A stretch of DNA of 53,743 bases from JAITWN01 sp964546765 (GCA_964546765.1 CAZJKV010000002.1:1-53743), one strand, 5' to 3'. Numbered from the stretch's first letter, positions 6,384-15,220 are shown. The notes: a model not told the origin generated them from the letters alone. Program-made: numbers and translations.

Positions 6384-7157
6384 ATGACTACCGTTGAAGA
6401 ACACTACAAAAATCATCTTGCTCCTGTCTACCTATGGATGGCAGGCGGCTTCGATGCCGCAGTATCTCGCGGCGAGGGCGAGATCAACGCCATTTGCCAG
6501 AATCCGTCGATTGGACACTCTGCTGTTGACCTCGGTGCGGGCTTCGGTATGCACTCCATACCACTGGCCCGTCGTGGCTATTCAGTTGTCGCAATCGATA
6601 GATCATCGAAACTTCTTGATGCATTACGAGATCATGTCGAGACGTTACCAATTCAAGTGGTAGAGGATGATCTGCTGTCCTTTCAGAAGCACTTGAACAC
6701 GATGGCGCACCTCATTCTGTGCATGGGTGACACACTGACTCATTTATCAGAGTTGCAGTCCGTCGAGAAACTATTTTCTCTTGTCGCTGAGTCGTTGCAC
6801 CCGGACGGTACATTTATTACTACCTTCCGTGACTACACATTCCCTCTCGTTGGGGATGGACGTTTTATCCCCGTAAAATGTGACAACGATCGCCTGCTGA
6901 CTTGCTTTCTTGAGTACTCTCCCGACTACGTTACCGTTCACGATGTGCTTCATGAGCGAAATGCTTCTACTTGGCAACTACGAGTCAGCTCTTATCGAAA
7001 ACTCAGGCTTTCGCCGGAGTGGGTATCCACGATACTTCAAGCCAGAGGGTTTACGGTTCGCATCGAGCCCGGGCTTTCAGGCATGGTTCGTATTGTCGCT
7101 AACAAGCGACTGGCCTCACATTTGAGAGGGACTGGCTACATTATCCCCTCAATTTAG
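6384..7157 (+). CDS. SAM-dependent class I methyltransferase
   Basis: A 257-residue protein with a Rossmann-type methyltransferase domain. Motif I is VDLGAGFGMHSIPLARRG (about 49-66), with the acidic SAM-ribose position in VVAIDRS a little later; post-I strands HLILCMGDTLTHL and the FITTFRDYTFPL region follow. The longer frame from 6351 exists, but the upstream repeat and the MTTVEEHYKNHLAPVY start favour 6384. The substrate is unknown. It is the last gene of the AT-rich accessory block; GTTATCC lies two bases after the stop (7159-7165) as a possible lone R' box. Confidence 0.75.
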   Translation: MTTVEEHYKNHLAPVYLWMAGGFDAAVSRGEGEINAICQNPSIGHSAVDLGAGFGMHSIPLARRGYSVVAIDRSSKLLDALRDHVETLPIQVVEDDLLSFQKHLNTMAHLILCMGDTLTHLSELQSVEKLFSLVAESLHPDGTFITTFRDYTFPLVGDGRFIPVKCDNDRLLTCFLEYSPDYVTVHDVLHERNASTWQLRVSSYRKLRLSPEWVSTILQARGFTVRIEPGLSGMVRIVANKRLASHLRGTGYIIPSI

Positions 7158-7193
7158 CGTTATCCTGATCATGCGGCACGAGGAAGCGGATTT

Positions 7194-7736
7194 ATGATCC
7201 GGTTGACCGATTCCTGGCAGGAACACAAGTCACGCCTGCGCGCCTACATCGCCAGGCGCGTCGGTGATCATGATGCGGTCGAGGACATCCTCCAGGACGT
7301 GTACCTCAAGGCCCACACGAGCCTGCATACGGTCAGGTCGCGTGGCAGCATGCCGGCCTGGCTGTACCGCATCGCAGCGAATGCGATCGCCGATCACTAC
7401 CGTTCCCTGAAGCCGTCGCAAGCGCTACCCGGCGAACTCGCGACGCCCGAGCCGCAACGGGACCATGTCGCGGAATTGGCGACCTGCCTGCAACCGATGA
7501 TCTCGGAACTGCCGGAGGCCTACCGTTCAGCACTGGTCATGTCGGAGATCGAGGGCCTGCCCCAGAAAGAGGTGGCAAGTCGCCTGGGCATCACCCTGTC
7601 CGGCGCAAAATCCCGGGTGCAACGCGGCAGGGACATGCTACGCCGGCGGCTGCTCGACTGTTGTGATGTCGAAACCGGACGGGCCGGCATCGTAGGCTAC
7701 ACACCTCGCGACAGGGACTGCGGCGGCTGCGGCTGA
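7194..7736 (+). CDS. sigZ: ECF-type RNA polymerase sigma factor SigZ
   Basis: A 180-residue extracytoplasmic-function sigma factor. Region 2 (about 8-75) includes DHDAVEDILQDVYLKAH and MPAWLYRIAANAIADHYR; region 4 (about 105-160) includes LPEAYRSALVMSEIEGLPQKEVASRLGITLS and the recognition helix GAKSRVQRGRDMLRRRL. The C-terminal tail is rich in cysteine (CC, then CGGCG), as in SigZ proteins, and could bind a thiophilic metal or metalloid. It lies directly before arsM, a pairing that suggests it drives arsenic or stress-response genes; no anti-sigma gene is visible. Confidence 0.85.
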   Translation: MIRLTDSWQEHKSRLRAYIARRVGDHDAVEDILQDVYLKAHTSLHTVRSRGSMPAWLYRIAANAIADHYRSLKPSQALPGELATPEPQRDHVAELATCLQPMISELPEAYRSALVMSEIEGLPQKEVASRLGITLSGAKSRVQRGRDMLRRRLLDCCDVETGRAGIVGYTPRDRDCGGCG

Positions 7737-7745
7737 CGCGCTGTC

Positions 7746-7790
7746 TTGCGTCTTTTTCGGCGGTCCTCCGTCTATATGGTCGGGACGCAA
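7746..7790. promoter_or_regulatory. Inverted repeat upstream of arsM
   Basis: TTGCGTC (7746-7752) and GACGCAA (7784-7790) form exact 7-bp arms in the sigZ-arsM gap of 86 bp. It may be an operator or mark the arsM promoter; no sigma-70 boxes are clear, which would fit an alternative sigma factor such as the adjacent SigZ. Confidence 0.35.
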
Positions 7791-7822
7791 CGGCGTCTTG
7801 CCTAGAACGACAGGAGAATGTC

Positions 7823-8623
7823 ATGGACACACTGAACAACGACGAAATCCGGCAGGCCGTGCGGCAACAATACGGCCGTGTGGCTGGCAGGGCGGCATCG
7901 GCCGCCGGCTGCGGGACGTCATGCTGCAGCGCCACTGCAGAGGATGCCGGGACCTCGTCCCGAAGACTGGGTTATACCGCAGAAGACATGAGTGCCGTGC
8001 CGCAGGGCGCCGACATGGGACTGGGCTGCGGCAATCCGCAGGCCATCGCCGCGTTGAAACCCGGCGAAACCGTCCTGGACCTGGGCAGCGGCGGCGGCTT
8101 CGACTGTTTCCTCGCTGTGCGGCAGATCGGCGATGCGGGTCGGGTCATCGGCGTCGACATGACCCCCGAGATGATTTCCAGGGCGCGCGCGAATGCGGTG
8201 AAGGGCGGTGTCCGGAATGTCGAGTTCCGCCTCGGCGAGATAGAGCACCTGCCGGTGGCGGATGGCGTCGTGGATGCCATCATCTCGAACTGCGTCATCA
8301 ACCTCTCGCCGGACAAGCCCCGCGTATTCGATGAGGCGTATCGAGTCCTGAAACCGGGCGGCCGGCTGGCGATCTCGGATGTCGTCGCGTTCGCCGAACT
8401 GCCGCAGGCGGTCCGGGAGGACATCACGCTTTTTACCGGCTGCATGGCCGGTGCTACCATGGTTGCGGAGCTCGAGGCGATGCTGCAGGCAAGCGGATTC
8501 ACGGAGATTCAGGTGACGCCGAAGGACGAGAGCAGAGCCTTCATCGAGGACTGGGCGCCGGGGATGGATATCGCAGAGTACGTGGTGTCGGCAACCATTC
8601 AGGCCGTCAAGCCCGCAACCTGA
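7823..8623 (+). CDS. arsM: Arsenite S-adenosylmethionine methyltransferase
   Basis: A 266-residue ArsM that methylates trivalent arsenic using SAM, giving less toxic or volatile forms. Motif I is LDLGSGGGFDCFLA (about 87-100) and the following GVDMTPEMISRAR. Cysteines typical of ArsM arsenic binding are present: GCGTSCC near residue 30, GLGCGNP near 67-73, SNCVINL near 155, and FTGCMAG near 212. It follows sigZ and precedes a palindrome-rich region. An ars operon (arsR, arsB, arsC) is not adjacent. Length and motifs are complete. Confidence 0.9.
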   Translation: MDTLNNDEIRQAVRQQYGRVAGRAASAAGCGTSCCSATAEDAGTSSRRLGYTAEDMSAVPQGADMGLGCGNPQAIAALKPGETVLDLGSGGGFDCFLAVRQIGDAGRVIGVDMTPEMISRARANAVKGGVRNVEFRLGEIEHLPVADGVVDAIISNCVINLSPDKPRVFDEAYRVLKPGGRLAISDVVAFAELPQAVREDITLFTGCMAGATMVAELEAMLQASGFTEIQVTPKDESRAFIEDWAPGMDIAEYVVSATIQAVKPAT

Positions 8624-8670
8624 CCTAGGCGCCAATACCGTGCCGGGTGCATTGCGCGTGACTACGAATT

Positions 8671-8797
8671 GGTGACTTCATAATAACCATGGTGATTTAA
8701 GGTTATTATTCGAAAAAAGTATAATATATACACATATATTATTCATGTTGAACTATATCGATCCAATATTGATCATTATAGATGAGGACTAGTCACC
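8671..8797. promoter_or_regulatory. Nested palindromes upstream of marR
   Basis: An AT-rich island in a GC-rich region with several inverted repeats: ATAATAACC/GGTTATTAT (8680-8688/8701-8709), ATAATATAT/ATATATTAT (8721-8729/8734-8742, 4-bp centre), CAATATTG (about 8764-8771), and outermost GGTGACT/AGTCACC (8671-8677/8791-8797). MarR-family proteins bind AT-rich palindromes in their own promoters, so this is probably the autoregulatory region of the gene at 8812 and may also control the sucrose operon behind it. Confidence 0.55.
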
Positions 8798-8811
8798 AGT
8801 GAGGGATCGCC

Positions 8812-9348
8812 GTGCATCAGCCGAAAGTGGAAGCAGTACCAGACCCGAGCGGTACAGAGAGACGGGAGGTCAATTTGGGTCCGAGAGGAGAGCATGTACG
8901 CACCATAGTTCAGGCATTGCGCGTGATCTACGGTTCGATCCAGGCGCATTCGCACTGGATCGAGCAGCAGTGCGGCGTAAGCGCCGTGCAGTTGTGGGCC
9001 CTGCGGGAACTCAGCGGCGCGCCCGGCCTCAAGGTCACAGAGCTCGCCTTGGTTCTCTCGGTTCATCCGTCGAATTGCTCCAGCATGGTCGACAAATTGC
9101 GCAAGAAGGGCTTCGTGCGCAAGCAGCGTATCGGCCCGGACCAGCGCGTTGTCCGGCTCTATATCACGCCGAAGGGACAGGAATTGCTCGATACCGCGCC
9201 GGTTCCGATGCAGGGAGCGCTGGTCGATGCGCTCGCTGGCTTGCCCGAAGACGTGCTGTCGAGTCTCGATACCCATCTCACGAGCGTCATCAAGAGCATG
9301 AAGGTCAAGGACCCGTTGGCCGCAATGCGGCCGATGACCGGTCACTGA
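8812..9348 (+). CDS. MarR-family transcriptional regulator
   Basis: A 178-residue winged-helix regulator starting with GTG after GAGGG. The domain runs from about 25 to 150: helix GEHVRTIVQALRVIYGSIQA, then the HTH LKVTELALVLSVHPSNCSSMVDKL, then the wing KQRIGPDQRVVRLYITPKG. Only 70 bp separate it from fruK, in the same direction, so it may regulate or be co-transcribed with the sucrose genes. In halotolerant methylotrophs a MarR-family protein (EctR) represses the ectoine osmolyte operon from an AT-rich palindrome; an analogous role here for sucrose is my inference. Cys in SNCSS could be redox-active. Confidence 0.8.
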   Translation: MHQPKVEAVPDPSGTERREVNLGPRGEHVRTIVQALRVIYGSIQAHSHWIEQQCGVSAVQLWALRELSGAPGLKVTELALVLSVHPSNCSSMVDKLRKKGFVRKQRIGPDQRVVRLYITPKGQELLDTAPVPMQGALVDALAGLPEDVLSSLDTHLTSVIKSMKVKDPLAAMRPMTGH

Positions 9349-9418
9349 TCTTTCCTCCCGCCGCGGCGCCACAGCGCCGGACCCGACGGCGTCGTGCCCT
9401 GACGCAGTCCACCCTGGC

Positions 9419-10339
9419 ATGCCGGTAATGAGTCACGCCGGCCGCCCACTGATCTTTGGCGAGGTGCTGTTCGATGCCTTCCCGGACGGCAGCGAGGTGC
9501 TCGGCGGCGCGCCGTTCAATGTCGCGTGGCATCTGCAGGGTTTCGGCCTGCGTCCGCTGCTGATCAGCCGGACGGGCAGTGACGCGCGCGGTGAGCGGAT
9601 CCTCGGCACGATGGGTGACTGGGGCATGGACGTCGCCGGCGTACAGCAGGATGATCATCGCCCGACCGGGTCCGTCATCGTGACGCTGAACAACGGCCAG
9701 CCGGTCTTCGAGATCGTTCCCGACCAGGCCTGGGATCACATCGAGGCGCTGCCGGCGTTCGCCGCGGCGAGCGACAGCGACATCGCGCTGATCTATCACG
9801 GCACGCTCGCGCTCAGGAACGCAACATCTTGCGATGCGTTGCGCGAATTGCGCGAGCGGCTGTATGCGCCGGTCTGCATCGACGTGAACCTGCGCCCGCC
9901 CTGGTGGGACAGGAAACTGCTCGCGGGCTTGCTGCATGGCGCCGGGTGGGTGAAACTCAACGATACCGAGCTGGAGACGCTTATCGGCGAGACGCTTGCG
10001 GACGCGTCGGATCTCGAGTGCGCCGCCGCGGTTTTGCGGCGCCACCACGAGATCGATACCCTGGTGATCACCCGGGGCGCGAGCGGCGCGATGATCATGA
10101 ACGGCGACGGCGTCTGCCACGGGGCGCCTGCGCTGGTACCGACACTGGTCGATACCGTCGGCGCCGGTGACGCGTTCAGCGCGATCGCGCTGCTGGGTAT
10201 GCTGCAGGGCTGGCCGGCGGCGGTGACGCTCACGCGCGCGTTGCGTTTTGCGTCGGACGTCTGCGGTATGCGCGGCGCGACGGCGCCGGACCGCTCGCTG
10301 TATGAGCGGCACACCGAACAATGGGACGGACTTCGCTGA
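9419..10339 (+). CDS. PfkB-family sugar kinase, probable fructokinase
   Basis: A 306-residue ribokinase-fold kinase. The N-terminal LGGAPFNVAWHLQGFG (about 29-45) is PfkB signature 1, and DTVGAGDAFSA (about 244-254) is signature 2 with the catalytic aspartate. CIDVNLRPPWW fits fructokinases. Placed directly ahead of sucrose-phosphate synthase and sucrose synthase, it would phosphorylate fructose released by sucrose cleavage, as FruK does in methylotroph sucrose clusters. An alternative ATG lies three codons in (9428). Its stop overlaps the next start (TGATG). Confidence 0.85.
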   Translation: MPVMSHAGRPLIFGEVLFDAFPDGSEVLGGAPFNVAWHLQGFGLRPLLISRTGSDARGERILGTMGDWGMDVAGVQQDDHRPTGSVIVTLNNGQPVFEIVPDQAWDHIEALPAFAAASDSDIALIYHGTLALRNATSCDALRELRERLYAPVCIDVNLRPPWWDRKLLAGLLHGAGWVKLNDTELETLIGETLADASDLECAAAVLRRHHEIDTLVITRGASGAMIMNGDGVCHGAPALVPTLVDTVGAGDAFSAIALLGMLQGWPAAVTLTRALRFASDVCGMRGATAPDRSLYERHTEQWDGLR

Positions 10340-12516
10340 TGCCGAAGCCTGGGGATGGGCTCTATATCGTGCTGATCAGTGTCCACGGGCTGATCCGCGG
10401 ACACGACCTCGAGCTCGGGCGCGACGCCGATACCGGCGGTCAGACGCTTTATGTGCTCGAACTGATGCGCGCGCTTGCCGCTCACCCCGATGTCGCACGG
10501 GTCGACCTGCTGACCCGGCGAGTGCATGACGCGAAGGTCAGCGAAGACTACGCCCAGCCCTATCAACAACTCGGCCCGAAGTCGCACATCATACGCCTCC
10601 CCTGCGGTCCGCGCCGCTACCTGCGCAAGGAGGTGCTATGGCCACACCTCGACAGCTTCGCCGACCAGGCGCTCAAGCATATCCGCAAGGTCGGGCAGGT
10701 GCCGGACGTCATCCACGGCCACTACGCCGACGCCGGCTATGTGGGCGTGCGATTGTCCAATCTGCTCGAGGCGCCGCTGGTGTTCACCGGCCATTCGCTT
10801 GGACACGTCAAGCGCGAGCGCCTGATCGAGCGCGGCGTCAAGCCCGAGGTCATTGAAAAGCAGTATCACATCAGTCAGCGCATCGAGGCCGAGAACATGG
10901 CGCTCGACAATGCGTCTCTGGTCGTCGCCAGCACCCACCAGGAAGTCGAGGTCCAGTACAGCCGCTACGACAACTATCAGCCCACACGCATGGTCGTGAT
11001 CCCGCCCGGGATCGACCTGGAGCGCTTCTATCCGCCGAAACGCGGCCGATTCCAGCCGGATATCTATTACCAGATCAAGCGCTTCCTCACCGCGCCGGAC
11101 AAGCCGTTGATCCTCGCGATCGCACGGCCGGATCCGCGCAAGAACCTGACGACGCTGGTCGAGGCCTATGGCCGGCACCCGGACCTGCGCGAGCTCGCGA
11201 ATCTCGTCATCGTTGCCGGCAATCGCGAGGATCTCGTATCAATGGAAAAGGGTCCACGCCGCGTGCTGAGTGAGCTGATGATGCTGATCGATCGCCATGA
11301 CCTCTATGGCCACATCGCCTATCCCAAGCATCACCAGTCCGGGGACGTGCCCTATCTTTATCGCATCGCGGCACGCTCACGCGGGGTGTTCGTCAACCCC
11401 GCGCTGACCGAACCGTTCGGTCTGACCCTGCTCGAGGCTGCCGCGAGCGGCCTGCCGATTATCGCGACCAACGATGGCGGACCACAGGACATCATCAAAT
11501 ATTGCAGAAACGGCCTGCTGATCGATCCGCTTGATACCGACGGACTCGGTGCTGCACTGCACGCGGCGCTGTCCGACCGACGCCAGTGGTCGCGCTGGTC
11601 GAAATCCGGCATTGCCGGCGTAAAGCGTCATTTCTCGTGGGATGGGCATGTGGTGTCCTATCTCGGGGAGATCGAAAAGGTGATGGGCAAGATTACACGC
11701 CGGCACGGACCTCCGCCCGCGCTGAAGAGCAAGCTGCCGGTGTCCGACCGCGTGCTGGTCTGCGACATCGACAACACGCTGATCGGGGACGATGAATCAC
11801 TCGATGCGCTGCTGAATCTCATGCACAGGTCACCGGAACGCATCGGTTTCGGTGTGGCGACCGGGCGGCGCATAGACAGCGCGGTCAAGGTGCTCAGGGA
11901 ATGGGATGTCCCGGCGCCGGACTTCATCATCTCCGCGGCAGGGGCGGAGATCCATTACGGTCCGAAGCAGGTCGACGACGAGACCTGGAAGAAACATATC
12001 GATTTTCGCTGGGAGCCCGAACTGGTGCGCGAGGCGATGCGCAGCATCCCGGGGCTTAAGCTGCAACCGAAAGATGAACAGCGCCGCTACAAGATCAGCT
12101 ATTTCGTGGACACCAGCCGTTTTCCCGGGCTGCGTGACGTGTTGCGCCACCTGCGCCGACTCGACATACACGCCAGCGTCATTTATTCGCACCAGGCCTA
12201 TTGCGACCTGCTTCCGGTGCGTGCATCAAAGGGCGCGGCCCTGCGTTACCTGGCCGACAAGTGGGGCATCTCCCTCGAGCGCATCCTCGCGGCCGGCGAT
12301 TCCGGCAACGACGAGGAGATGCTGTCGGGTCAGACCCTCGGCGTCGTCGTCGGCAATCACAGCGTGGAACTCAAAAAACTGCGCGGCAATGACCGGATCT
12401 ATTTCGCGAGCGGCCATTACGCCGCGGGGATCATCGAAGGCATCAGGTATTATGATTTTCTGGGTACCGAAGAGACCCGGAAGAAGGAGGCAACATCAAA
12501 GATCACAGCGGCGTGA
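10339..12516 (+). CDS. sps: Sucrose-phosphate synthase with fused phosphatase domain
   Basis: A 725-residue two-domain enzyme. Residues 1-460 form a GT-B glycosyltransferase: LISVHGLIRGHDLELGRDADTGGQ near the start, GHSLGHVKRERLIERG, DPRKNLTTLVEAYG, and the nucleotide-sugar motif EPFGLTLLEAAASG (about 357). Residues 473-720 are a HAD-type sucrose-phosphatase domain with nucleophile motif CDIDNTLIGDD and the AAGDSGNDEEML magnesium site (about 651). It joins UDP- or ADP-glucose to fructose-6-phosphate; the second domain may remove the phosphate. The frame could start at 10321, but ATG 10339 overlaps the fructokinase stop and fits the family start. Core of a sucrose osmolyte or storage pathway. 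Confidence 0.93.
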   Translation: MPKPGDGLYIVLISVHGLIRGHDLELGRDADTGGQTLYVLELMRALAAHPDVARVDLLTRRVHDAKVSEDYAQPYQQLGPKSHIIRLPCGPRRYLRKEVLWPHLDSFADQALKHIRKVGQVPDVIHGHYADAGYVGVRLSNLLEAPLVFTGHSLGHVKRERLIERGVKPEVIEKQYHISQRIEAENMALDNASLVVASTHQEVEVQYSRYDNYQPTRMVVIPPGIDLERFYPPKRGRFQPDIYYQIKRFLTAPDKPLILAIARPDPRKNLTTLVEAYGRHPDLRELANLVIVAGNREDLVSMEKGPRRVLSELMMLIDRHDLYGHIAYPKHHQSGDVPYLYRIAARSRGVFVNPALTEPFGLTLLEAAASGLPIIATNDGGPQDIIKYCRNGLLIDPLDTDGLGAALHAALSDRRQWSRWSKSGIAGVKRHFSWDGHVVSYLGEIEKVMGKITRRHGPPPALKSKLPVSDRVLVCDIDNTLIGDDESLDALLNLMHRSPERIGFGVATGRRIDSAVKVLREWDVPAPDFIISAAGAEIHYGPKQVDDETWKKHIDFRWEPELVREAMRSIPGLKLQPKDEQRRYKISYFVDTSRFPGLRDVLRHLRRLDIHASVIYSHQAYCDLLPVRASKGAALRYLADKWGISLERILAAGDSGNDEEMLSGQTLGVVVGNHSVELKKLRGNDRIYFASGHYAAGIIEGIRYYDFLGTEETRKKEATSKITAA

Positions 12517-14951
12517 ATGCGCACACGGGCGATAACGGCAACGGCAATGGCAAGGGCCTGGAGGCCGCGGTAGAACAGTACCTGCACGAGCAGCGCGAGG
12601 CCTGTTACATGCTGCTGCGCCGGTATATCGCGCTCGACCGGCCGTTCCTGCTGCGTTCCGATATCCTCGATGAATGCCGCGCCTTCTGCGCGGAAAACCC
12701 CGCGCTCGCCTTCGAGGCGTCGCCGCTTTACCAGATGATCCTTTCCGCGCAGGAAGCGGCGGTCTCCGCGCCGTGGGTGTGTATCGCGATCCGGCCGTCG
12801 ATCGCGCGCTGGAAGTACTACCGCATCCACGCCGAGTCCCTGCACGCCGAGGCGATCGAGGTTTCCGGGTTCCTCGCGTTCAAGGAACGGCTCGTCAACG
12901 GCGCGGGACAGGCCGACGACTGGGCGACGCTCGAGTTCGATATCGGACCCTTCAGCCGCGAGTTCCCGCGCTTGCGCGAGTCGCGCTCGATCGGCCGCGG
13001 GGTTGAATTCCTGAACCGGCGCCTGTCGAGCCAGCTGTTTCAGGAGATCGGCAAGGGCGACCAGCGCATGCTCGACTTTCTGACGGTGCATCAATGCCAG
13101 GGCCGCCAGTTGATGGTCAACGACCGCATCGACAGCGTCACCGAGCTGCGTCGCCAGTTGCGCAGCGCGGAAGACCTGCTGGCAAGGCATCCCGACGATG
13201 CGCAGTGGGACGATGTCGGGCATGCGCTGCAGTCACTCGGCTTTGAGCCTGGCTGGGGCCGCACCGTCTCCCGGATGCGCGATACCCTCTCGCTGCTGCG
13301 CGACATCCTCGAGGCGCCCGATCGCGACAACCTCGAGCTGTTCCTCGGCCGCGTCCCGATGATCTTCAACCTGGTGATCCTGACCCCGCATGGCTATTTC
13401 GCGCAGGCCAACGTGCTCGGCATGCCGGACACCGGCGGGCAGGTCGTCTATATCCTGGATCAGGTGCGCGCGCTCGAGAAGGAGATGCGGCGCCGCCTGT
13501 CCGAGCAGGGCATAGACATCGACCCCCGGATCCTCGTCGTGACCCGCCTGATCCCGGAGGCAAAGGGCACCAGCTGCGATCAGCGCAGCGAGGAAATCAT
13601 CGGCACTGAGCATGCGCGCATCCTGCGTGTCCCGTTTCGTAGCCCGGACGGCGAGATCGTGCCGCACTGGATCTCGCGCTTCGAGGTCTGGCCGTATCTC
13701 GAGCGCTTCGCGCTGGAGGTCGAGAAGGAGGTGCTCGCCGAACTCGCAGGTCGCCCCGACCTTATCGTCGGCAACTATTCCGACGGCAACCTGGTTGCGA
13801 CGCTGCTGTCGCAGCGCCTGCACGTGACCCAGTGCAACATCGCCCATGCGCTCGAGAAGCCGAAGTACCTGATGTCCGATCTCTACTGGAAGGCGAACGA
13901 CCAGGAGTATCATTTCGCATGCCAGTTCACCGCCGACCTGATCGCGATGAACGCCGCGGACTTCATCATCACCAGCACCTACCAGGAGATCGCGGGTAAT
14001 GGCGACAGCGTCGGGCAGTACGAGAGCTACACCTCGTACACGCTGCCGGACCTGTATCGTGTCGTGCGCGGCATCGACATGTTCGACCCGAAGTTCAATA
14101 TCGTCTCGCCAGGCGCCGACGAAGAGGTCTATTTTCCGTATTCCGACGGCGCGCGCCGGCTGACCTCGCTGCACGGCGAGCTCGACGCACTGGTCTACGG
14201 CGATGAGCCGCGGCCCGACGCACGCGGCGTACTGGCAGACCGTGACAAGCCGCTGTTGTTCTCGATGGCGCGACTCGATCGCATCAAGAACATCGCCGGA
14301 CTGGTCGAGTGGTTCGGTGCGAGCAGTCGCCTGCGCGAGCGGGCGAACCTGCTGATCGTCGCCGGTCACGTCGATGCGGGCCGTTCCGCGGACCGCGAGG
14401 AACAGGCGCAGATCGCGCGCATGCACGAACTGATGAACCAGTACGCGCTCGACGGCGAGGTGCGCTGGCTCGGCGTGCAACTCGAGAAGAACATGGCGGG
14501 CGAGCTCTATCGTTATGTCGCCGACCGGCGCGGCGCCTTCGTCCAGCCGGCGCTGTTCGAGGCCTTCGGCCTGACGGTCGTCGAGGCAATGAGCGCCGGC
14601 CTGCCGACCTTCGCGACCCGCTATGGCGGTCCGCTCGAAATCATCGAGGATGGGCGGTCCGGCTTCCACATCGATCCGAATCACGGCGAGCGGTCGGCGG
14701 AGATCATCGCCGCATTCCTCGAGCGTGCGATGCAGGAACCGGCGCACTGGCAGCGCATCTCGGAACAGGCGCTGGAGCGCATCCGCAGCCGCTATACCTG
14801 GTCGCTGTACGCCGAGCGCATGATGACGCTGTCGCGTATCTACGGGTTCTGGAAATATGTGACCAACCTCGAACGCGGCCAGGCCCGGCGCTATCTCGAG
14901 ATGTTCTACGCGCTGCAGTACCGCGGACTCGCGAGCCGGATCCCGGACTGA
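12513..14951 (+). CDS. sus: Sucrose synthase
   Basis: An 812-residue sucrose synthase, the usual length, that reversibly cleaves sucrose with NDP to NDP-glucose and fructose. The N-terminal regulatory region (1-270) is followed by the GT-B domains: LTPHGYFAQANVLGMPDTGG, TRLIPEAKGTSCDQRSEEI, ALEKPKYLMSDLYWK, MARLDRIKNIAGLVEWFG and EAFGLTVVEAMSAG (about 682). It starts with GTG overlapping the sps stop (GTGA), so translation is coupled. With fructokinase and SPS in the same operon, both synthesis and cleavage of sucrose are encoded together, which suggests cycling of sucrose between osmolyte and glycogen/NDP-glucose pools. Confidence 0.94.
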   Translation: MNAHTGDNGNGNGKGLEAAVEQYLHEQREACYMLLRRYIALDRPFLLRSDILDECRAFCAENPALAFEASPLYQMILSAQEAAVSAPWVCIAIRPSIARWKYYRIHAESLHAEAIEVSGFLAFKERLVNGAGQADDWATLEFDIGPFSREFPRLRESRSIGRGVEFLNRRLSSQLFQEIGKGDQRMLDFLTVHQCQGRQLMVNDRIDSVTELRRQLRSAEDLLARHPDDAQWDDVGHALQSLGFEPGWGRTVSRMRDTLSLLRDILEAPDRDNLELFLGRVPMIFNLVILTPHGYFAQANVLGMPDTGGQVVYILDQVRALEKEMRRRLSEQGIDIDPRILVVTRLIPEAKGTSCDQRSEEIIGTEHARILRVPFRSPDGEIVPHWISRFEVWPYLERFALEVEKEVLAELAGRPDLIVGNYSDGNLVATLLSQRLHVTQCNIAHALEKPKYLMSDLYWKANDQEYHFACQFTADLIAMNAADFIITSTYQEIAGNGDSVGQYESYTSYTLPDLYRVVRGIDMFDPKFNIVSPGADEEVYFPYSDGARRLTSLHGELDALVYGDEPRPDARGVLADRDKPLLFSMARLDRIKNIAGLVEWFGASSRLRERANLLIVAGHVDAGRSADREEQAQIARMHELMNQYALDGEVRWLGVQLEKNMAGELYRYVADRRGAFVQPALFEAFGLTVVEAMSAGLPTFATRYGGPLEIIEDGRSGFHIDPNHGERSAEIIAAFLERAMQEPAHWQRISEQALERIRSRYTWSLYAERMMTLSRIYGFWKYVTNLERGQARRYLEMFYALQYRGLASRIPD

Positions 14952-14961
14952 GGGCGCGCGG

Positions 14962-14990
14962 TTGATTTGCCGCCCTCGCTGGCATATGCT
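14962..14990 (+). promoter_or_regulatory. tRNA-Arg promoter
   Basis: TTGATT (14962-14967) and TATGCT (14985-14990) separated by 17 bp, followed by a GC-rich stretch (GCCGGTCGCC) ahead of the tRNA. A GC-rich discriminator is typical of stable-RNA promoters under stringent control. Confidence 0.6.
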
Positions 14991-15006
14991 GCCGGTCGCC
15001 CCCGAT

Positions 15007-15083
15007 GCGCCCTTAGCTCAGTTGGATAGAGCGTTGGATTCCGATTCCAAAGGTCAGAGGTTCGAATCCTCTAGGGCGCGCCA
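15007..15083 (+). tRNA. tRNA-Arg (anticodon CCG)
   Basis: A 77-nt cloverleaf: acceptor stem GCGCCCT/AGGGCGC, D-arm with AGCTCAGTTGGATAGAGC, anticodon stem TTGGA/TCCAA with loop TTCCGAT giving anticodon CCG, T-arm AGAGG/CCTCT with TTCGAAT, discriminator G and an encoded CCA. It reads codon CGG. It closely resembles the argX type tRNA of enterobacteria. No integrase or attachment-site duplication is seen nearby. Confidence 0.95.
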
Positions 15084-15220
15084 TTCCGCGAACCTCAAGT
15101 AAGTCATTGATCTGTCGATAATCCTGGCGGGGCCGGTGAATTCCCGAGGGCATTTTTCCGGCAAAAGGCGCATAATAGTGTCTCTCAGGGTAGACGGGCT
15201 GTCCATCCGATGGGCTGCGT

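Noticed and set aside
6299..7165. Methyltransferase as a fully bounded integron cassette
   Set aside because: The upstream inverted repeat lacks a clean GTTRRRY box and only a lone GTTATCC follows the gene, so both ends remain unproven.
13233..14747. 504-codon minus-strand frame in sus
   Set aside because: A shadow of the sucrose synthase gene; composition is that of an antisense GC-rich frame and no motif is seen.
15007..15083. tRNA-Arg as an island attachment site
   Set aside because: No integrase lies near and no duplicate of the tRNA 3' end is seen in the window.
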